Below are positions 8,838 to 18,631 of a stretch of DNA of 64,000 bases, piece by piece. Position 1 is the first letter of the stretch, and each line of letters starts with the position of its first letter. Location of the stretch: contig CAVXDE010000030.1 of assembly GCA_963760435.1 (NCBI GenBank), forward strand, positions 62,001-126,000, written 5' to 3'. This stretch comes from JAFAXD01 sp963760435 (GTDB lineage Bacteria > Pseudomonadota > Alphaproteobacteria > Rhizobiales > Xanthobacteraceae). The notes beneath the pieces are model-generated. The model worked only from the letters and a program-made list of their open reading frames with translations, did not search any database and was not told where the DNA came from. Made by a program: the position numbers and the translations under genes.

Positions 8838-10229
8838 TCGTCATGAACGCGCATGTCGAGATCGACACTGCAACCCGTCAGCCGGAGGCAGCGACGCGGG
8901 CGCTCATGGCCTCCGGCAGGCCGCGATCGGCCGACATCCATTTGTTCGAAAGTGATGGCAGCCAACATTTGTTCGTGGTGAACGGAAGCCGGCTCTTTGA
9001 TATCGAGCCGCAGCTGTTCGCGCAGCTGGGCGCCGCGATTTCCAGCAATCAAGTTGGTGAGTTGCTCTCGCGGATCGGCGTGGCCGACCCGCCGCTGATC
9101 GACGACGTGCCGCTCAGCCCACCGCCGGTGCATGCGCTCTCACTCGCGGTCGCGCAAAAATGCAACCTCGGCTGCACGTATTGCTATGCGCAGCAGGGGG
9201 CGTTCGGCGGCGAAGCGAAAAACATGGCGCTTGAGACCGCAAACCGGGCTGTCGATCTGTTACTGGCGCAGGCCGGCGAAGGCGGGAAGGCTAACCTCGC
9301 CTTTCTGGGCGGCGAGCCGCTTGTCAACCGGCCGGTGATCCAGGCGGTCACGCGACGTGCCGCCGCGCTGGCCGAGAGCCGCAACATCGCGCTCAGCTTC
9401 TCGATTACAACAAACGGAACGCTGCTCACGCGAGGCAGATGCGGCGTTCTTCGAAGCCCACGGCTTTGCCGTCACGGTCAGCCTCGACGGCCCGCGCGAG
9501 TTGCATGATAAGCAGCGGCCGTACAAGGGGGGCGCTGGCAGTTTTGACCGCATCATGCGCAACGTACAGCCTCTGCTGGCGCAACAACGCCGCATGCAGG
9601 TCTCGGCGCGCGTCACCGTGACGCCCGATAACATCGACCTGCGCCGGACACTGGACGATTTCATTTCTGCGGGATTTCACAGCGTCGGTTTTTCACCGAT
9701 GCTCAGCGCGCCCGACCAGCGCGGCGAGCTGCAAGCGGCCGATCTCGCGCGCATGCTGGACGGCATGGTCGATTGCGGCCGCGCCTTCGAGGAACGGCTG
9801 GTCGCCGGCGAGCGCTACCCGTTCGCCAACATGGTCAACGCGATGCGCGAGATTCACCGCGGCACGCATCGGCCCTATCCGTGCGGCGCCGGCGCAGGAT
9901 ATTTCGGCGTCTCGGCGGATGGTGATCTGGCGGCGTGCCATCGCTTCGTTGGCGATGCCGAGGGTGCGATGGGTAGCATCGAGCGCATCGATCGCGATCG
10001 GCAGGCACGCTGGCTCGCGGAGCGCCACGTGCACCGGCAGACGCCCTGCTCGCAATGCTGGGCCCGTTACCTGTGCGGCGGCGGCTGCCATCACGAGACG
10101 ATCAGCCGCGGCCGGCCTGCCTGCGAATATATCCGCGGTTGGCTGCTATACTGTTTGACCGCCTATCTGCGGCTCTCACGCCAGCGCCCGGACTGGTTCA
10201 ACGCGAGCGGACCGGCGGCAGCCGCCTGA
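8834..10229 (+). CDS. Radical SAM/SPASM peptide-modifying enzyme (QhpD-like), frameshifted
   Basis: Radical SAM enzyme with the [4Fe-4S] motif CNLGCTYC (C107, C111, C114 from the ATG at 8843) and FLGGEPL and TTNGTLLT barrel strands. A C-terminal SPASM domain holds auxiliary-cluster cysteines (PCGAGAGYFGV, LAACHRF, CSQCWARYLCGGGCHHE, CEYIRGW). The N-terminal ~95 residues look like the substrate-recognition region of sactipeptide- and quinohemoprotein-type maturases such as QhpD, which forms Cys-Asp/Glu thioethers. Translation may begin at GTG 8834, within the LodA-like stop (GTGA), or ATG 8843; either implies translational coupling. The frame breaks at about 9428-9432, where restoring one CG in ACGCGAG gives ...TLLTREADAAFFEAHG.... 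No precursor-peptide gene is nearby, so the LodA-like protein is the best candidate substrate (inference). It converges on the cyclase gene 13 nt away. Confidence 0.85.
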
Positions 10230-10242
10230 GGGGCTTGGTCGA

Positions 10243-13200
10243 TTATTGGATCGCTTCGATCAGCAGCCGCGCATCAGTGATGTCCGGCCGCGTGCAACGT
10301 GCGTCGAATGTTTGGTAGATATTCACCAGAACATCGTTCGCTTCAATGCGCTGGCCGCGTTCGGACAGGAGACGGGCGAGGCTCGTGCCGGTCCGCAGCT
10401 CGAACCATCGCGACCCTTGCTCCCGCGCGAGGTCAATCGCGCGCTTGTATCTGCTGATCGCCGCACCTGGATTGCTGCAACGGAGCAGGAGGTTGCCATA
10501 GAGGCGATGAATTTCCGGTTCGGCCCATCGCTCGCCAGTGCCGGCTGCGATCCGCAGGGCTTCGCGAAATCGCTGATTGGCGAGGTCGCGTTGATCCGCC
10601 GCCGCGTGAGCATCCGCAAGAAAAGCGAGGCAAATCGGCCGAAAGATACGAGACCCGGTCTTTGCCCAAAGCTCGAGTCCGCCGTGAAACAATTCTACGG
10701 CCGTCATGGCGTGACCTGTGCGCGCCACGCGCCAGCCGCGCAGGAAGTGTGCCAGCGCCTGCCAATATGGGAGACCGCGGTTATTGGCGAGCTCCATGAG
10801 CTCGCTGTCGATCGCTGCCACCCGTTCCGCATCGCGCAACAGCACGTAGGCCATCCCGGCGTGCCAAAGGGCATAGAACCGCGACTGGTCGTCGCGGTCG
10901 AGCCCGCTGCTTTGAGCGAGCGCAGTGTCCGCGGACTGTTCCGCCTCCGCGGGCCGGCCGGCTAGCGCCAACGCCCAGGATCGATATGCGTAGATCCCTA
11001 TCCCGACATCCTGGCCAAAGCGCGCCCGCAGGTTCTGTCCCGTTCTCGAATTGGCGCCATGCTTGCCAGGATCGTAGCGCATGAGTGCCTGATCGAGTGA
11101 AGCGATTGCACGGGACATGTAGCCCATGATCAGATGTGATGTTCCGACCAGTCGATGGCCGACTAATATCGGGCCCCCTTCGTCCTGACCTTCGGCGACG
11201 GTTAGGAATTCTTCAGCTTGCTCCAGCATTGCGGCGGGCTTGCCACGGACATAGTGATGAGCCCAAAGCCCGTACAGGATCGCGAGATGCATTCCCGGGT
11301 CATCGACGTGCCCGGATAGCTCGCGCGCCTTGGCATAAGCATCGCCGACCTGCCGATCCGCATATCCGCGTTGCTCCAGCAGGGTCCTGGCAAGCGCGAT
11401 CTGCAACTTCAATTCATCGCGCTCGCGCGTCACGTCGGCGGGTAAACAGACAATTTGCTGCAATGCCTGCGTTATGTTTTCGTGTGCCTCTGTCAAGGCG
11501 GAACGCGACAACGCGCGGTCTCCGGCAATAGACAAATAGCGCACGAATTTCGGCAGATTGTCCGCTTCGCGGAAGTGATGCGCGATCAGCTCCGGTTGCG
11601 TGTCGACGACCTCTGGGAAACCCTCTTCCAGAGCCCGGGCGATGCGTTGATGGAGTTGTTTCTTGCGAGCGCGTAGCAACATTTTCTCGGCGGCGTCGCG
11701 GACCAACGCATGCTTGAACACATAGGTGTTATCACCGGATGCGTCCCTACAGTAGACCAGCTCCGAGGCCAGCAGCCGATCCAGCGCGGCATCCAGCACC
11801 CGCGCGGGAATGCCGGCCACGGCACGCAGGAGATCGTAGGAGAATTCGCGTCCGATGACGGCGCCGATCTGTGCGATTTCTTTGCCGGGACCCAGGCGGT
11901 CGAGGCGGGCCAGCAGCGATTCCTGTAACGTCGCCGGGATCATCTGCAGATGGACGCCTGCGAGCTCGTAGCGCTCTTGATCTTCCCGCAGGACTCCGGC
12001 TTCCAGCACCGTCTTGGTCAGCTCTTCGATAAATAGAGGCACCCCATCGGTGCGGGCCAGAATCTCGCTCAACACCGGCGGGGGCATGGTTTTGCCCCCG
12101 GTTACGTGCTCGACCAATGCGGCACCGTACTGATGACCCAGCGGCATGAGCCGAAGCGTCGTGATGCGCGGGTCATCGTGCCAGGGGGGAGCGAACTCGG
12201 GCCGGGCGGTGATAAGAAGGAGAACGCGAAGACGCGCGATGCGCTGGACCAAGGTCGAGAGCTGTTGCAACGAGGTCGGGTCGATCCAATGGGCGTCTTC
12301 AAAAATCACATAGACCGGTTGCTCGGCCGCTAATGCCTCGAGCTGCGCCAGCAATGCGGCCAACGTCTTTTGCTTGCATTCCGCCGGGCTAAGCTCGTGC
12401 AAACCAAAACTTTCGTTGATCGGCAATTGCAGAAGGTTCGCGATGATCGCGATCTGCTCGGATGTTGCTGCCGATCGCGCCAAGAGGGCTTCGAGCTTGT
12501 CGAGCTTGGTGGCCGGCGGATCGTTGCGGTCAAATCCTGCAGCATGTTCAAGCTGGCCAATGATCGGGAACAGCGCCGTATGGGTATGATGCATCGAGCA
12601 GAAATAGCGCAGCGTGATGTGCGGCTCGTTTCGCAGCCTCTCATCGAGTGCGAGCGCGATATGTGATTTGCCGATCCCTGGTTCGCCGCAAACTATTGCG
12701 ACGCACCCTTCGTTGCGCCCGGCGTCGTGCCACTTGCTCAGCAGTAACTCCATCTCGCTGTCGCGGCCCAGCAGCGGCGGCAGTTTGCTCCTGTGCCGGG
12801 CTTCGAAGCGGCTCGTCACACCGCTGGCGCCGATGACGTGCCAGGCCCGTATCGGGTCCGGCCAGCCTTTCAGGGTCCGAAGCCCGAGATCGTGGTAATC
12901 GAAATGGCCCCCGGTCAACCGCTGTGAATTCGCGTCAATCAGCACCGCCCCCGGGCTCGCCATTTTCTGCAGGCGCGCCGCAAGGTTCGGCGTTTGTCCA
13001 ATGGCGGCCTGCTCCCGGACCATGCCGTCGCCCACGAGATCGCCGACCACGACCACGCCTGTGGCAATTCCAATACGGACCTGCAATCCCACACCAATGT
13101 CAGCTTGCAGCGCCGCGACGGCATCAATCAGCGCCAGGCCCGCCCGCGTCGCCTGGATTGCGCTCTCCTCTTCGGCTTGCGGGTAGCCGAAATAGGCAAG

Positions 13201-13602
13201 CACGCCGTCCCCCATGTAGCGGACGACGTTTCCGTTGTGACGGCGCACGACATCCGTGACACGGGTGTTGTAGGCGATGAGCACGCGCCGGAAGTCTTCG
13301 GGGTCGAGACGAGCCGAGAGCGCCGAGGAGCCAACGAGATCACAGAACATGATTGTCAGCTGGCGTCGCTCGGCGTCGTTGAGCGGCACGGCGTCAGTCA
13401 TGGGCAACTCGGTCGCGCCTGCCCCCCTCACTCGCGCAATGGCGCTCAGAATTTGCAGGCGATGCTGCGCCGGGATCCCGAGATTTTGCAGGTCTTGCTC
13501 GGTGAGATGATGCACGTCCGAGACGCGGATGGCGTTCTCGGCGAACCGTTGGGCGTACTCGGTGAGGCCGATAGATCCTAGCCAGTCGGCAATGCCCTGC
13601 AT
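10243..13602 (-). CDS. SAM domain - class III adenylate/guanylate cyclase - AAA ATPase - TPR protein
   Basis: Large cytoplasmic signalling protein of 1119 aa. Residues 1-60 form a sterile-alpha-motif domain (MQGIADWLGSIGLTEYAQRF). Residues 78-255 are a class III nucleotide cyclase with metal-binding Asp in MFCDLVGSS (D88) and RYMGDGVLAYFG (D132). Residues 275-680 are a STAND/AAA-type ATPase with Walker A GEPGIGKS (306-313). The C-terminal third is helical TPR-like repeats. Both metal-binding aspartates are present, so catalysis is plausible. This architecture is abundant in Bradyrhizobium-type genomes, usually with unknown stimuli. It is monocistronic and faces the radical SAM gene. Confidence 0.9.
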   Translation of the reverse strand: MQGIADWLGSIGLTEYAQRFAENAIRVSDVHHLTEQDLQNLGIPAQHRLQILSAIARVRGAGATELPMTDAVPLNDAERRQLTIMFCDLVGSSALSARLDPEDFRRVLIAYNTRVTDVVRRHNGNVVRYMGDGVLAYFGYPQAEEESAIQATRAGLALIDAVAALQADIGVGLQVRIGIATGVVVVGDLVGDGMVREQAAIGQTPNLAARLQKMASPGAVLIDANSQRLTGGHFDYHDLGLRTLKGWPDPIRAWHVIGASGVTSRFEARHRSKLPPLLGRDSEMELLLSKWHDAGRNEGCVAIVCGEPGIGKSHIALALDERLRNEPHITLRYFCSMHHTHTALFPIIGQLEHAAGFDRNDPPATKLDKLEALLARSAATSEQIAIIANLLQLPINESFGLHELSPAECKQKTLAALLAQLEALAAEQPVYVIFEDAHWIDPTSLQQLSTLVQRIARLRVLLLITARPEFAPPWHDDPRITTLRLMPLGHQYGAALVEHVTGGKTMPPPVLSEILARTDGVPLFIEELTKTVLEAGVLREDQERYELAGVHLQMIPATLQESLLARLDRLGPGKEIAQIGAVIGREFSYDLLRAVAGIPARVLDAALDRLLASELVYCRDASGDNTYVFKHALVRDAAEKMLLRARKKQLHQRIARALEEGFPEVVDTQPELIAHHFREADNLPKFVRYLSIAGDRALSRSALTEAHENITQALQQIVCLPADVTRERDELKLQIALARTLLEQRGYADRQVGDAYAKARELSGHVDDPGMHLAILYGLWAHHYVRGKPAAMLEQAEEFLTVAEGQDEGGPILVGHRLVGTSHLIMGYMSRAIASLDQALMRYDPGKHGANSRTGQNLRARFGQDVGIGIYAYRSWALALAGRPAEAEQSADTALAQSSGLDRDDQSRFYALWHAGMAYVLLRDAERVAAIDSELMELANNRGLPYWQALAHFLRGWRVARTGHAMTAVELFHGGLELWAKTGSRIFRPICLAFLADAHAAADQRDLANQRFREALRIAAGTGERWAEPEIHRLYGNLLLRCSNPGAAISRYKRAIDLAREQGSRWFELRTGTSLARLLSERGQRIEANDVLVNIYQTFDARCTRPDITDARLLIEAIQ

Positions 13603-13839
13603 ACCAATCCCATCGCACCCACGTCATCCTAACACAAATGACGGTTGCGAAACACACCAAGGTTGTTCAGCTTAGGGACGATTCGGTCTAACGGCAGCCC
13701 CAGCAGGCGCCGCCACTTGCGCCCGCTTAACGCGAATTAAAGTGTGGAGCGCGCGTTGATATATGCAATCGCCACTGCTGGTGACCAATCGAACACGCTC
13801 TAATCCGACCGCCGCCGCAACACCGCGGAGCAGCAGCTC

Positions 13840-15030
13840 TCAGCGTTGCGAGATGGTGCGATGCGCCGCAGCGTTGTGATCCTGGTCGACAGTCCGCACC
13901 GCGTCTCCCGGCCTCACCCCGTCCGGCGGGTTCTCGACCACACGATCGTCCGGGTTCAGGCCCGATGCGACTTCGATCTCACTGCCGAGATCGCGTGCGA
14001 CAGTGATTTGCCTGAGCGCAATCCGATTGTTGTCGTCGACCACGGCGACGCGCAGACCGTGTTGATCGAACATGAGCGCGCTTGCCGGTATGTTGATGGC
14101 CACGTCGGGATGCGGCAGTTCGAAGGTGACCATGGCGAATGCGCCGGTCATCAGCTCCCGCTTACTATTGTCGACGATGAGCAGCATGCGGGTTGTTCCC
14201 GACGCAACATCGACGGCCTGAGCGGACGCCTCCACGGTCGCCGGGAAGCGGCGTCCCGGATATTCAGGCACCGAGATTTGCGCGCGCGTGCCGATCGCTA
14301 TGCTGGGAACGTAGTTTTGCGGAACATTGACGTAGACGCGCAATCTGCTGGTGTCCGACACGATGAACAAAGCCGCCCCGCCGCCGGCACCTGCGTTGAT
14401 CAGCGCGCCAACATCTGTATTGCGGGCGGTGACCAATCCGTCGAACGGAGCGGTGATGCGCTTGTATTGTTCCAACACGCGCAGACGATCGAGATTGGCC
14501 TGGGCCGATTTCACGAGCCCTTCCTTGTTCGAAGCGTCGGCGGTGCGCTGGTCGAGGTCCTGCTTGGCCAGACTGCCGGTCGTGATGAGTTGCTGGCCGC
14601 GCTGCAGCGTCGCCTGCGCGAGCTTGAGGTTGGCCTGCGCGGCGGTGAGATCGGCTGCCGCCTGCATGATCTGCTGGTCGAGGTCCGGCGCGTCGATCTC
14701 GCCAAGCAGCTGGCCAGCCTTCACCGGTGTGCCGATGTCGGCCTGCCAGCTCTTCAGATAGCCGCTGACCCGCGCGAAAATCGGCGCCTGGATGTAAGCC
14801 TCGAGCCTGCCCGGCAGATCCAACGTCGTGCGCTGGCCGCGGGTGTCCGGCTTGGCAACGCCGACCACCGGCACGGCCTGTGCCTCGGTCCACGCCGACA
14901 GCTTGGCATCCGCCATCTTGCGCGTGGTGAGACCCATCGTGACTAGGACGGCACAGACCGCGACGGCGAGGATGCCCGCGAAACGCAGTCGGCCGCGCGA
15001 AATAGCCGGGGGCGTGGACTCAGGCTGCAT
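13840..15030 (-). CDS. RND efflux periplasmic adaptor (membrane fusion protein)
   Basis: Periplasmic adaptor linking an inner-membrane RND pump to an outer-membrane channel. From the chosen ATG (15030) it is 396 aa with an N-terminal membrane anchor (FAGILAVAVCAVLVTMGL), a lipoyl half-motif (IQAPIFARVSGYLKSWQ ... VKAGQLLGEIDAPDLDQQI), an alpha-hairpin coiled coil (about 120-190), the second lipoyl half (RITAPFDGLVTARNTDVGA) and a beta-barrel. The start overlaps the last 11 nt of the RND gene upstream and has a GGAG box, supporting it over upstream in-frame starts. Co-transcribed with the permease. No outer-membrane factor gene lies in this window. Confidence 0.92.
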   Translation of the reverse strand: MQPESTPPAISRGRLRFAGILAVAVCAVLVTMGLTTRKMADAKLSAWTEAQAVPVVGVAKPDTRGQRTTLDLPGRLEAYIQAPIFARVSGYLKSWQADIGTPVKAGQLLGEIDAPDLDQQIMQAAADLTAAQANLKLAQATLQRGQQLITTGSLAKQDLDQRTADASNKEGLVKSAQANLDRLRVLEQYKRITAPFDGLVTARNTDVGALINAGAGGGAALFIVSDTSRLRVYVNVPQNYVPSIAIGTRAQISVPEYPGRRFPATVEASAQAVDVASGTTRMLLIVDNSKRELMTGAFAMVTFELPHPDVAINIPASALMFDQHGLRVAVVDDNNRIALRQITVARDLGSEIEVASGLNPDDRVVENPPDGVRPGDAVRTVDQDHNAAAHRTISQR

Positions 15031-18000
15031 GGGGTTCTCCGACGGGCTCATTCGCCGACGCGGGCGCGCGCCGACCATGGAGCAGGCTAAAAACAACAGG
15101 GACAAAGATGAGTGTCGCGACGGTGGCAAAGATCAGGCCGCCGACCACGGCGCGCCCGAGCGGGGCGTTCTGCTCACCACCCTCACCAAGGCCGAGCGAC
15201 ATCGGCAGCATGCCGATGATCATCGCTAGCGCAGTCATCAGCACTGGGCGGAAGCGCACAAACCCGGCCTCGAGCGCGGCGGCAACCGGATCGCCGAGCG
15301 CATCGAGCCGCTCGCGCGCAAAGCTGATCACCAGAACGCTGTTCGCGGTGGCGACACCCATGCACATGATGGCACCGGTGAGCGCCGGCACGGACAGCGT
15401 CGTTCCGGTCGCGAACAGCATCCAGACGATGCCGGCGAGCGCCGCGGGGAGTGCCGTGATGATGACGAACGGATCGGTCCAGGACTGAAAGTTGACGACG
15501 ATCAGCAAATAGATGAGGACGACGGCACCGAGCAGTCCGAACATCAGCCCCGAGAATGCGCTGTTCATGGTGTTGACTTGGCCGAGCATCGCGACCTGCA
15601 CGCCTTTCGGGCGAAGGCTGGCCGTTTCATCCAGGACTTTCTGAACGTCGGCCGCCACCGCACCGAGGTCGCGGCCCTGGGTCGTGCCGTAGATCTGCAC
15701 CATGTTCTGAATGTTGTATTGCGACACGACCGCGGGCGAGCGGGTGCGGTTGATGTCAGCGATGGCGCCCAACGTTTGCGCCCCCGCGCCCGGGGCCGTA
15801 ATCGGCAAGTTCCTGAGCGCGCTCAGCGAGTCCATTTGATATTGCGGCGTCTGCATGACGATGGAGTACTGCACGCCGTTCTCGGGATTGAGCCAGAACG
15901 TGGGCGCGACCTGGCTGCTGCCCGCAAGGTTCACGACCATGCTGTTTGTAACGTCGCGTTCGGTGACGCCGACATATTCGGCGCGGGTGCGGTCAACATC
16001 GACGTTGAAGCTGGGGCCGCGGTCTGATTGCTGGATGCGAACGTCGACCAGACCAGGGACGTGGCGCAGCCGGCGCAGCAGCTCATCGGCGTAGGCGTAG
16101 TCGGCATCAAGGCGCGGGCCGCGGATCTGCAGATCGATCGGAGCGGGTGCGCCGAAGTTGAGAATCTGGCTGATGATGTCAGGCGGAAGAAACGAGAACG
16201 TCGTTCCCGGGAAATGGGCCGGCAACTCCTCTCGTAGAAGGCGCACATAGGTCGCGGTCGGCTTGTGCTCTTCGGTGAGCTTGATCTGGATGTCGCCGTC
16301 CTGCGAGCCAATGATTTCGGTGTTGCTGTAGGTCATGTTGATGCCGCTGACCGGAATGCCGATGTTGTCCACGATTGTCGACAGCTCGTTTGCCGGAATG
16401 ATGTCGCGGATCGCCGTCTCGATTGCAGCGAATTCCTCGGCTCCGACTTCCACACGGGTGCCGACCGGCGCGCGCACATGCAGGAGGATCTGGCCGGCAT
16501 CGACCGAGGGGAAGAAATCGCGGCCCAGATAAGGGGCGAGCGCGAAAGAAGCGACAATGGCAGCCAGAAAGCCAGTGACGAAAACGGCCCGTCGGCGCAG
16601 TGCCATTCCCAACAAGGCGCAATAAAAGGCCCGGAAGCCCTCAAAACCCCGCTCGAACCAGCGTTGGAAGCGCACGAAAGGATTGCGTGACGGCGGCAGC
16701 GCCCCATCAAGGCCGTGCATATCCGTGTGTGGCGCATGAGGCTTGAGCAAATACATGGCCATGGTCGGGACCAGGGTTCGGGACAGGATGAACGACCAGA
16801 CCATGGCCGACATCACGGCTTCTGCCATGGGCACGAACAGAAACCGCGGCACACCGGTGAGAAAGAACATCGGTATGAACACGATGCAGATGCACAACAT
16901 CGAGACAAAGGCGGGCACCACGATCTGCGCGGCGCCGTCCATGATGGCGGTCTCGACGTCCTTGCCCTGCTCCAGATGCCAGTTGATGTTTTCGATCGTC
17001 ACCGTTGCTTCGTCGACCAGAATGCCGACGGCGAGCGCGAGCCCGCCCAGGGTCATAATGTTGAGGGTCTCACCCAATGCCCAAAGGGTTGCGATCGAGC
17101 CCAGCACGGACAGCGGGATGGAGGTTGCAATGATGAGAGTGGAGCGCACGCTTCCCAGGAACAGAAGAATCATCACGCTGGTGAGCGCCGCGGCGATGAG
17201 GCCTTCGCGGATCACGCCACCGATCGCCGCGTTGATGAAAATCGACTGATCCCCGATCAGCGCGATCTTGAGATTGTCGGGCAAGATGTCCTTGAGCTCC
17301 TGCACCTTCTTCTTGATCCCGTCGATGATCGCCAGCGTCGAGACCGAGCCGTTCTTGAGCACCTGCATCAGGACGGAGCGGCTGCCATCCACGTGAACGA
17401 TATTGGTTTGCGGTGAATTGCCGTCGCGCACGTGGGCGACGTCGCGGATGTAGACCATCGCGCCGTCGACGCTCTTGATGGGCAGGTCGGCGAGTTCGTT
17501 GATCAGCGACGGGGCGTTATTGAGCTTGATGGCATACTCGAACCGGCCGATCTTTTCGGTTCCAACCGGCGTGATCAGGTTCTGCGCTGCCAGCGCATTG
17601 GCGACGTCCTGGCTCGACATGCCCCGCGCCTGCATCGCAGCCGAGTCGAGATCAATCTGAACCTGGCGGGATTTGCCGCCATACGGATAAGGGATTGCTG
17701 CGCCCGGGACGGTGATGAGCGGCGTGCGGATGACGTAGAGGCCAAGGTCCGCCAGTCGCTGCTCCGACAACCCTTGGCCGGCCAGCGCGAGTTGAATGAT
17801 CGGAACCGTGGTCGCGTTGTAGTTGAGGATCAACGGCGGCGTGGTGCCCGGTGGCATTTGCTTGAGCACCGTCTGTGACACCGACGTAACCTGCGCATTA
17901 GCAATGCGAATGTCGGCGCCCGGCTGAAAGAAAACCTTAACGATGCCGAGACCGTTGTATGATGTTGCTTCGACGTGCTCGATATCGTTGACGGTCGTCG

Positions 18001-18217
18001 TCAGCACGCGCTGATATTGCGAGACCATGCGCCCGGCCATCTGGTCAGGCGACAGGCCGGTGTACTGCCAAATGGCCGCAATGATCGGGATGCGGATTTC
18101 CGGAAAAATATCGATGGGCGTGCGCAACGCCGCCAGCGAGCCGGTGATCAGAATGAGCAGCGCGAGCACGACAAACGTGTACGGCCGCCGCAATGCGATG
18201 CGGACGAGGGCAACCAT
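15020..18217 (-). CDS. RND-family efflux permease (AcrB/MexB-like)
   Basis: Inner-membrane proton-driven pump of 1065 aa with the twelve-helix RND layout: TM1 near residues 10-28 (FVVLALLILITGSLAAL), a large periplasmic loop (LSPDQMAGRMVSQYQRVL), the TM4 region with GGLALAVGILVDEATVTIEN, and a second half beginning after the FxRxFxRGF linker. The TM4 segment VGILVDEATV has one Asp-Glu pair where heavy-metal and multidrug pumps carry acidic relay residues. It precedes and overlaps the adaptor gene, reversing the usual adaptor-pump order. Substrate not determinable. The family's outer-membrane partner is not encoded here. Confidence 0.93.
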   Translation of the reverse strand: MVALVRIALRRPYTFVVLALLILITGSLAALRTPIDIFPEIRIPIIAAIWQYTGLSPDQMAGRMVSQYQRVLTTTVNDIEHVEATSYNGLGIVKVFFQPGADIRIANAQVTSVSQTVLKQMPPGTTPPLILNYNATTVPIIQLALAGQGLSEQRLADLGLYVIRTPLITVPGAAIPYPYGGKSRQVQIDLDSAAMQARGMSSQDVANALAAQNLITPVGTEKIGRFEYAIKLNNAPSLINELADLPIKSVDGAMVYIRDVAHVRDGNSPQTNIVHVDGSRSVLMQVLKNGSVSTLAIIDGIKKKVQELKDILPDNLKIALIGDQSIFINAAIGGVIREGLIAAALTSVMILLFLGSVRSTLIIATSIPLSVLGSIATLWALGETLNIMTLGGLALAVGILVDEATVTIENINWHLEQGKDVETAIMDGAAQIVVPAFVSMLCICIVFIPMFFLTGVPRFLFVPMAEAVMSAMVWSFILSRTLVPTMAMYLLKPHAPHTDMHGLDGALPPSRNPFVRFQRWFERGFEGFRAFYCALLGMALRRRAVFVTGFLAAIVASFALAPYLGRDFFPSVDAGQILLHVRAPVGTRVEVGAEEFAAIETAIRDIIPANELSTIVDNIGIPVSGINMTYSNTEIIGSQDGDIQIKLTEEHKPTATYVRLLREELPAHFPGTTFSFLPPDIISQILNFGAPAPIDLQIRGPRLDADYAYADELLRRLRHVPGLVDVRIQQSDRGPSFNVDVDRTRAEYVGVTERDVTNSMVVNLAGSSQVAPTFWLNPENGVQYSIVMQTPQYQMDSLSALRNLPITAPGAGAQTLGAIADINRTRSPAVVSQYNIQNMVQIYGTTQGRDLGAVAADVQKVLDETASLRPKGVQVAMLGQVNTMNSAFSGLMFGLLGAVVLIYLLIVVNFQSWTDPFVIITALPAALAGIVWMLFATGTTLSVPALTGAIMCMGVATANSVLVISFARERLDALGDPVAAALEAGFVRFRPVLMTALAMIIGMLPMSLGLGEGGEQNAPLGRAVVGGLIFATVATLIFVPVVFSLLHGRRAPASANEPVGEPHAA

Positions 18218-18631
18218 GCGATAAAATGTTCCCGCTCTTTTCTTGACATGCCTCGCCGCGTCCGGCTCAAGCCAGCAGCAACACGGCTCGCGCAGTCACC
18301 CCCAACGAGACTCCGCTCGTTGCACTGCAACATACTCGGGTTCGTTTCCGAGACAATTCACAAATATGTATGGGGCCTCTCCGCGTTCAGCATTTCTCGA
18401 GGCGGAATAACAAGATTTTGCCACATCAAGACGCATCGCGTCACATTTTGCGCAACGTGCTGCTCAGCGTTCAGGCAGTGCGGCCGATTGCTTGCGAGTC
18501 GTGCGCGAGCGGTGCGGAATGATTCGATGCTCGCGCACGATTAACTCGCGGATTATTTTCTCCCGATTATTACGCAGCTGTAATCTTTGATTTGAGCTTA
18601 TCAGTTGGACAACGTGCAATCGGCATTGAGA
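18218..18631. other. Intergenic region (414 nt) upstream of the RND operon
   Basis: Lies between the RND permease start and the stop of the next minus-strand gene. No credible gene. It is visibly AT-richer than its surroundings near 18350-18430 and 18541-18605, as expected for promoter DNA of the efflux operon. It contains one perfect inverted repeat, listed separately. Confidence 0.5.
18499..18540. repeat. Perfect 12-bp inverted repeat (stem-loop or operator)
   Basis: TCGTGCGCGAGC at 18499-18510 is the exact reverse complement of GCTCGCGCACGA at 18529-18540, with an 18-nt loop. A further GCGAG/CTCGC pair flanks it. There is no adjacent T-run, so it is not a classical intrinsic terminator, though it lies where the methanethiol-oxidase transcript should end. 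It could also be an operator ~280 bp upstream of the RND gene. Confidence 0.6.

Noticed and set aside
16715..17416. His/Asp/Gln-rich plus-strand frame inside the RND permease gene
   Set aside because: Shadow of membrane-segment codons on the opposite strand; no ribosome-binding site or homology.
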